Part shown: positions 57,593 through 64,000 of the stretch, piece after piece
Numbering within the stretch: the stretch's first letter is position 1
How the letters are laid out: every line of letters starts with the position of its first letter
Position numbers and translations under genes: made by a program
Assembly (NCBI GenBank): GCA_021613335.1
Contig: JAJTWR010000428.1
Span: forward strand, 91,001-155,000
Direction: 5' to 3'
Source: Whitmania pigra
Taxonomy: Eukaryota > Annelida > Clitellata > Hirudinida > Haemopidae
Length of the DNA: 64,000 nucleotides
Notes under the pieces: model-generated
What the model saw: the letters and a program-made list of their open reading frames with translations, nothing else
Databases searched by the model: none
What the model was told of the DNA's origin: nothing

Positions 57593-58751
57593 AACTCGAT
57601 CGAGACCACCCACCCGTGGCTCGATGGCATCTGGAAGAGAAATTGACATTGTGTCGTCCATTTGTTCGAAGGCAAACCTGGATTAATCATTGTTTTTAGT
57701 TAATTGCCACAAACAATTAAAACTAAAACACATTTTATTTGTGAGCTTGGATGTCTGTGTGGGTTCTACTATCTTGTCTTTTTTGTGCAATTGAAAGCTG
57801 TCAGTAAGTTGATCTGGATAATAGGTCTTCTGACCCAGTATGCTGTACATCTTATAATGCAAAACCCCACCGGAATTGCCTGATTTCTGCTTGTCAATTC
57901 TCAAATTTGCTTCCTGTTGTATATTATTTGGCCACTGGAGATGTGGATTGTCTTCAACATGATTTGCATCTATTAAATATAATGATGCTGAAACAATGCC
58001 TACGCAACTGTTTTGTTTTACATTCTTTGGTCTCCAAGTTTAACATTATAGTCACCTGATGCAACTAAGAACCATACAAGGATGTCAAGTGCAGGGGTCA
58101 AATTCAAGATCGGTTTGAACTGTTGATGTCCATTTTGGTAATTTTGGTGAATTATCGGTGGTCAGATCAATGTTTAACGACACCTCCTGAGATTGTTTTA
58201 CGTTTGTTTTAGCGAAGCAACATATATTCATATTTCATGTCTTTATTTATTCACATTGTGCTTCACTAAGGAAGTGGGGAAGATTGATTTTAATAAACAT
58301 TTAATAAAATGTTATTATACATAATAATTTTGTTAACATAAGTTGTAGAAGATGAAAAGTAGTCTTAGAGGCCACTTGCTGGAATGTAGTTCAGTTGAAA
58401 CACTTATTCATCTACAACAATGTTACTAATATTGGTAAATAAATATTGAAATTGATTGCGTGACATGCCTATCAAGGGGGTTAAAGTGCACTTCATATGT
58501 TTGAGGCCTTTTGTATAGTTTGGCAGATGAGGGACAACGTGAAAGGCTTTGTAAAATGGAAATTTTGCAAGGTTTTATGCGTTCGTTATTCTTGGGAAAT
58601 GCGAACAAAGCTAATTAGTCTGACTCAAAAACCAAAACAAGAAAGGTGGAAATTATTGTAACAGCATGAACAATCGATGAAAATCTCGTAAGTGGTAATA
58701 AAAAGATGACGAGCAGAAATGTCATCATCACGACTGTGAAAGCATTCACAA
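57593..58751. other. 3' flanks of convergent SNX3 and MAN1B1
   Basis: Spacer and 3' UTRs. The stretch 57600-57670 keeps an open minus-strand frame, but it is antisense to the SNX3 last exon and is not a gene. No repeat recognised. Confidence 0.5.
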
Positions 58752-61663
58752 TCATCTCTTCGACTGCAGATTCTTCTCGTTGCTTTTAAAACTTCGCTTG
58801 ACACGGCCATCCAGGAAAGGAAGCAGGTGGCCCTCAGTGTTGAAGATAAACTCGTCCAAAGAAACATAGTAAGCATCATCAGAGAATAACAGGTAGAAAT
58901 ATTTCAATGTCTCAGAGAGCCAAAAACTTTCCATTTTGTTTCTGGGCTGGACGTTGTTTGGATTTTGGACATTGCCAATGGAGGTATATCCATCCTTGAC
59001 CTTTGTATGTTTTTCAAAAGCCTGAACAGCAATTCAAAAGTAAAATTGTTATAGGCAGAACAATATTGTGCACTATTACTATAACTTAATCTAAACTAAT
59101 TATCATTATAATAAAAAAATAATGTCGATAATATTGCAACAACCATCTGCATAAGTACCATTATTGGATTTAATATAACCTGGAATATGTCCCAGCCAAT
59201 ACTTTGATAAGTCTTGTTGCCTGTAATTCTGTATAAGTAGAAAAGACTTTCCACAGTTTCTGGTCTCAGAAGGTTGTGAGAATCAGCAGTCTTTTTGGAG
59301 GATAAAAAAATTCATTTTGATAATAAATAAGTAGATCACATTTTTGTTATTAACTATTAAAGTTAATAAAAATAAATGGAAATTTATAGTGGCTTGCAGT
59401 TGGCCGAATGGGTTTCGTGCCTGCATGCGGAGGTAACGGCAACAGTCTGAATGTTTCGTGTTCGAAACCCAGCCTGCACTGCCACAAGCGCAACGTAAAT
59501 GTTGAAATTCAATGTTTATTAAATTTGTATAGCAGGGCAGATAGGCAACGAGATTATTTAGAAGAAATAGCAACTACTTGTATCATGTAAGATAAGGTAA
59601 TAATAACAACAATAAAAATGATATTACAATTTCAAACACGTGTATAATTTGTCTAATTCATTAACTTTTCTTAACTTAGTAAAAGGCTTCATACTCAATA
59701 AATAAATGAATGCATCATACTTTTACAAATATTTCCTTATCTTTTGATGTAAGTGGGTGTGTACTGAAATGGACAATCTCTGGACTCAGTCCTGTTTCCA
59801 TTCTCTTATAGAATTCCACACAAGTTTCAGTTAATCTCTTTGCAAAGTTCAGAAACTTTTCTGATTGGAGACCATATTTGGCTGCCAGGCCTAAATTTCC
59901 TCCAAGGAAGCAAACCAAGTGGTCCTACCAAATAGTAGTTAACCATTATAATATTTTTATTTAACTTATTGTACATTCCTACAAGATATTACCTTGATAC
60001 TTGTCACCTCAAGCAATATACTGCTTTTTAAATATTTTTTAACAATAAAAAATGTTAAATGACTATCTTTGTAAAATGCAAAATATGAGCTAATATGTGA
60101 GCAGTTAAAAACATCGAATGACTTTCAAACCATCTTTGGGCTAAATGAAGAGCCTCCCAAAAGTTCTCCAAGGAACAAAAGTTTGCTATACGATGTTTCC
60201 TTCATCAGCAGGTTCTCGACCCCTGCCATAGCCTCCAAGTAGTCATCCCTAGCCCTGTGAAAATGTTTTGGGATTCAAAGTCAGTAACAATATCAATAAT
60301 ACTTTGTAAGCAAAGATTTAGTCAAAAAATAAGGTATAAGTTAATACATAAAAGGTATTCAGTCTAACATTGTATTGCCTGTCTGAAGCCACATTTTCAG
60401 AAGGTACTCGTAATAACTGTCACCCCTGGCTCCAAGAGTTATTGTGGATGAAGCCCTGAACTGGCCAGAGTTGGCATTGATAAATATGGGTACAAGGCCT
60501 TGATTCTTCGGGAGTCCATGAATATGCCTGGAAACTTTCATCACAGCTTCCTGGAAAGACCATACGTTAACGTATTTCATTTATACGACCGTCAAAGAGA
60601 CAATGAAAATCAAAGTTTGCACATTGATTATTCTCACTCATACAAATTTGTTAAGTCTTAAATGTGCAATTCCAATGCTTAATAATTACAATAATAACAA
60701 TGACTAAAAACTACGTATCACATTAGAATGTCACACACTGCATGTTTCCTGTGAGTGTCATTAATTAATTTAAAATCGGTTAAATACAAATCGATGATTC
60801 GTACATTTCAAGAAGCATCCTAACAAGAATTAAAGAACCTCAAACTTTGGATTTCCAGTTTGTCTGGAAAGGTCGATGAATTCCAGTTGGATGGAGGATA
60901 CTTCGGAAGTCGTACTGTCCGATCCCCAGCTGGGGTTGCGAGCCTGCCCGCTGGAAAGGTTCACGTCGGAGAAGGGAATGGGCGAGTTGGATGAAAAAGC
61001 GGACAAAAGTTTTCCACCAAGGTCTTCCTGGTCGCTCAAATAATTAAACAAAAATAATAAAACAGGAATGCTAATATTGGAATGTGTACAGGAATATTTT
61101 TAGCAATTGGTAACAAAATTTCAAATGTAATTCAATGTAATTTCAAAATTTAAATACCAACAGCTTTATCAAGAAAAATCTTGTCAGCAGAAAGGTGGTA
61201 AGCACTCAAAAGACCTCCGAGGATTCTGATGGTGCATTCAAAAAGGTTGACGTCCGAGTTGGTGTTGAAGTTCAAACTCTTCTCGACCCAAGTTCTTGCC
61301 TCGCTGAACTCTGAAAGAATGAAGAACTTTGATAAAAAATGATCAATTATTCTACTAACAGTCTCCTGATGACAAAATAAAGTTATCAAAATAAAGTTAA
61401 CAAGTTAAATTCAGCAGCCCAGCTAACCATCGTGGAGGTCCATCAGGTACATGGTGTCCAGTGCATCCACGAGAGTGAGCCCGAGTCCAAACCACCGCGA
61501 GTGGCTCCCCGTTATGGGAAGCAACTCATCCTGACCCCAAGCAAACTTCTTGTATCCCTTCCATGAATGTTTAAAAGCTCGAACCACAGCCTCTTGCCTC
61601 TCATTGGTTGGGCCCCGGCTGCGATAGGCTATGAGCGGCTTGTGATTCTAAAGATTTAAGATG

Positions 61664-61697
<34 letters not shown>

Positions 61698-62981
61698 TAA
61701 GCATAGTTATATGGCACCACAAATGTAAGTATCGGGCGATGCAAGCAAGATGCCTAGCGACTGCTGCTTTTACCATCGTTTTATCTCTGAGGTAATTGTC
61801 GAGCAAGGTATTTGAAAATATGAATAAAATATTATCAACCTCATCCGCTTGTTCATCAGGCTTTGTTCTCTCAAATACGACGGGATTCAGGTCCAATTCT
61901 GATGGCATCAAAAACGTCATTTGGACATCACGTAAATAAAAATCATGTTGACAAAACCTTCGGGCCCCTAGGCACAGGTCCCCAAGCTTGATTTTTTGCC
62001 AAAATGTTTTTAAAACACAAATCATAGTAACAATATAAGCTCACATTTGGATGATATTAATGTTATTTAAAAACAATTGTCTTCATTAAATCAATTTAAA
62101 ATGCAATGACAATAAAAAATATTTCTATATTTTATGTCTAACAAGACAGTAGCTTTTCATAAACAGTAACATTATCATAAAGGCATAATATTATGCATAA
62201 TAATGTATATTAGGGCGTCTGTGGTTTTGGTGCCATTCGTACCTGCGAATGTTACTCCTAACTACTTGTGTACCCCCCAGTCGTCAACCGTTTGGACGCG
62301 ACAACAACATATTTATAACATCACATTTATAACAACATATTTATAACAACAAGTAATAATTCTCACCATCTTAATTGGATTAAATCTGCCAATTTTTTGA
62401 GGGTTTGATAATAAAGAAAGCACCTTATTGTCTTGTTAAATTTAGTTTTAATCATGTTTTAAATGTTCTGCAATTATAACAAGAAAAGCAGACACGTCCC
62501 TTGCCTAGTGAAACAATATTAATTAATAATCAATAATTTTGCAATTTTGTTATTTTACAGAGATAGGCCTTATAAACATTTACTCTAGGAGTAGCCATGA
62601 ATAAATTGGTAATAATGATTCACAAATGACATAATTTGCAATTGAAAAAATAAAAAAAAAGAAGTAATAACCACTGGGATGGACTGTCCTTTTTTTATAT
62701 TCAAATTCATTTAGGTGCTCTCTGTCATTTTGTTGACCATAATCCTCTTTGAGAATGGAATGATAGAAAAACAGCATGCAGACCATTACGAATATAAGGA
62801 TGAGACTCTTTTGCAGGCTGGAAAGCCTTCTCCATTTCTAGGAGAAGAAAAACTTGAGCTTTCAATGAACTCTATGAAGTAAGAGCATAATTTGGAAGTT
62901 ATACGATGCTACTTGAAAGTCCACAGAAAGTGGACGTGCATTTATTGAAACGACAGGCTTTTCCATGAACGGTTCGTCCAT
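58752..62981 (-). CDS. MAN1B1: ER mannosyl-oligosaccharide 1,2-alpha-mannosidase (GH47)
   Basis: Trims Man9GlcNAc2 to the Man8B isomer and helps mark misfolded glycoproteins for disposal. Exons in coding order: 62981-62913, 62837-62672, 61898-61840, 61647-61428, 61310-61162, 61027-60839, 60550-60369, 60254-60131, 59924-59721, 59290-59180, 59021-58752; all phases join to 580 aa. Type II layout: short cytosolic end, [11 protein letters not shown], then signal-anchor [18 protein letters not shown], stem, and catalytic barrel. GH47 marks: [39 protein letters not shown] (catalytic Glu), [14 protein letters not shown] (catalytic Asp), [40 protein letters not shown] (catalytic Glu) and FNTEGH with the calcium-binding Thr. 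It ends in a basic tail after [11 protein letters not shown]1B1 is favoured over Golgi MAN1A by the WRRLS anchor and the wording of the core. Confidence 0.95.
59391..59494 (+). repeat. tRNA-derived SINE, copy C (truncated head)
   Basis: In a MAN1B1 intron, antisense to the gene. It shows CTTGCAGTTGGCCGAATGGG (A box) and TTTCGTGTTCGAAACCCAGC (B box), then CTGCACTGCCACAAGCGC, and stops where copies A and B continue, so the tail half is missing. Confidence 0.75.
61660..61699. repeat. (AAT)n microsatellite in a MAN1B1 intron
   Basis: About ten ATA/AAT units immediately upstream (in gene orientation) of the acceptor of the exon starting at 61647. Confidence 0.9.
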
Positions 62982-64000
62982 CTGACATATTTTAAATGCA
63001 ATTGAGTACAATGCATTTTAAGTTAAATTCTCAATAATTATTTGATATTTATCACTTAATGCTGATTTAAAGATAGTGAAGCTGCATTCACAAACCTTAC
63101 TTAAGGATTAATTGATCAAAGTATTAATAAAATTATTGTCTAAAAAACAAGTGTCAAACCTGTTTATATGTATAATTATCACATGATAAAATATTGTTCT
63201 AATACCATACCAGTGGCATTATATTCCTTTAATGGAACTATATCAAAAATATACCATACATAACACAATAAAGATAGCAATGTGGAAGAACTCAAATATT
63301 TGTTACTCATACTCAAGCAAACATTTTATAATCATTAATTTATTTATTTTTGAGATCATCTTATCAAAGCACACTGTTTGTACAAAAGCAGTAGTGAATC
63401 CAAAAACCACCCGGAGTAACATTGTTCCAGCAAATTAGACTTTATAGAAACTATTAAATAATTAACATAATAAAGTAGTTGATAAAGTAAAGAAAGGGAT
63501 GAAGATAATTTCTGAAAAAAGTATTATTGTGCAGTGTTGATTAAATACAATTTATATTTTATTTCAGTAGTTTGTCTCTAATTTCTGATACTTGTTTATT
63601 GTACTTGCCCTAGAAATGCAAGTACTTCGTTCCACACACTATTCTTTTTTTTTGTATCCATGATTGGATTTTTGGTAATGCTAATGCCAAGTATTTGAGG
63701 ATTCGGTACTTGACCCCATGATGTCTTTAGATGCCTTAGTAATGATGATTTGTGTATTTATAACTCACTGATTGCTCTTTGGCTATTTTTACATAGCAAG
63801 AATTTTATAAAAAAAGTGGTCATGAAACGAGGTCTAAAGTTAATTTTCAATTACTTTCCAATGCCAGCATTAAAAAAAACGTTTTACTTACTCTCCAAAG
63901 AGATGCATTTCTCGGCTTTAATAAATCCGTATCTATGCCGATCACAAAACTATCGGTCGTCATTTAAATATTATGTAAAATTTTAATTTAATCAGGAGAC
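62982..64000. other. Intergenic, right end of window
   Basis: Upstream of MAN1B1. AT-rich; open frames near 63232 and 63750 show no protein signature. No repeat or RNA gene recognised. Confidence 0.6.

Noticed and set aside
57473..57661. 62-codon minus-strand frame
   Set aside because: Antisense to the last SNX3 exon.

Overview
This is a nuclear DNA window from an intron-rich, AT-rich animal. Axonemal dynein, an augmin subunit, a KMT2E-type chromatin protein and a BK-channel beta-type subunit, together with tRNA-derived SINEs and hAT transposons, point to an invertebrate bilaterian. I cannot name the phylum. The genes are ordinary spliced eukaryotic genes. Most exon junctions below were placed by GT/AG sites plus reading-phase continuity.

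Layout, left to right. 1-8119 (+): 3' part of an axonemal inner-arm dynein heavy chain (DNAH6/14 type), 23 visible coding exons. 8512-10375 (-): MFSD3-like transporter, head to head with 10783-11237 (+) DPM3. 11238-13020: repeat-rich spacer with a tRNA-like SINE, a decayed hAT piece and a dispersed repeat. 13021-15252 (-): DPH2. 15886-22888 (-): KMT2E-like PHD/SET protein. 22889-28042: gene-poor, with a 512-bp hAT deletion derivative and a second copy of the dispersed repeat. 28043-30148 (+): KCNMB-like potassium-channel beta subunit. 30149-36551: gene-poor, with a SINE and microsatellites. 36552/36953-40740 (+): cysteine-rich ectodomain protein resembling the DUF7042-7045 group. 41203-42330: hAT element with intact target-site duplications. 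42410-45825 (-): leishmanolysin-like metalloprotease (LMLN). 46869-50675 (-): V-ATPase catalytic subunit A. 51715-55878 (-): HAUS5-like augmin subunit, with a decayed LINE fragment in its first intron. 56455-57592 (+): SNX3. 58752-62981 (-): ER alpha-1,2-mannosidase MAN1B1. 62982-64000: no gene seen.

The genes do not form one pathway. DPM3 and MAN1B1 both serve ER glycosylation or glycoprotein quality control, and the V-ATPase and SNX3 both serve endosomes, but the order looks like ordinary animal gene scatter. I found no new multi-gene system. The most interesting material is the set of mobile elements (three hAT relics, two with perfect 8-bp target-site duplications; a three-copy tRNA-derived SINE; a LINE remnant), the unusually long KCNMB-like protein, and the poorly characterised cysteine-rich ectodomain gene.
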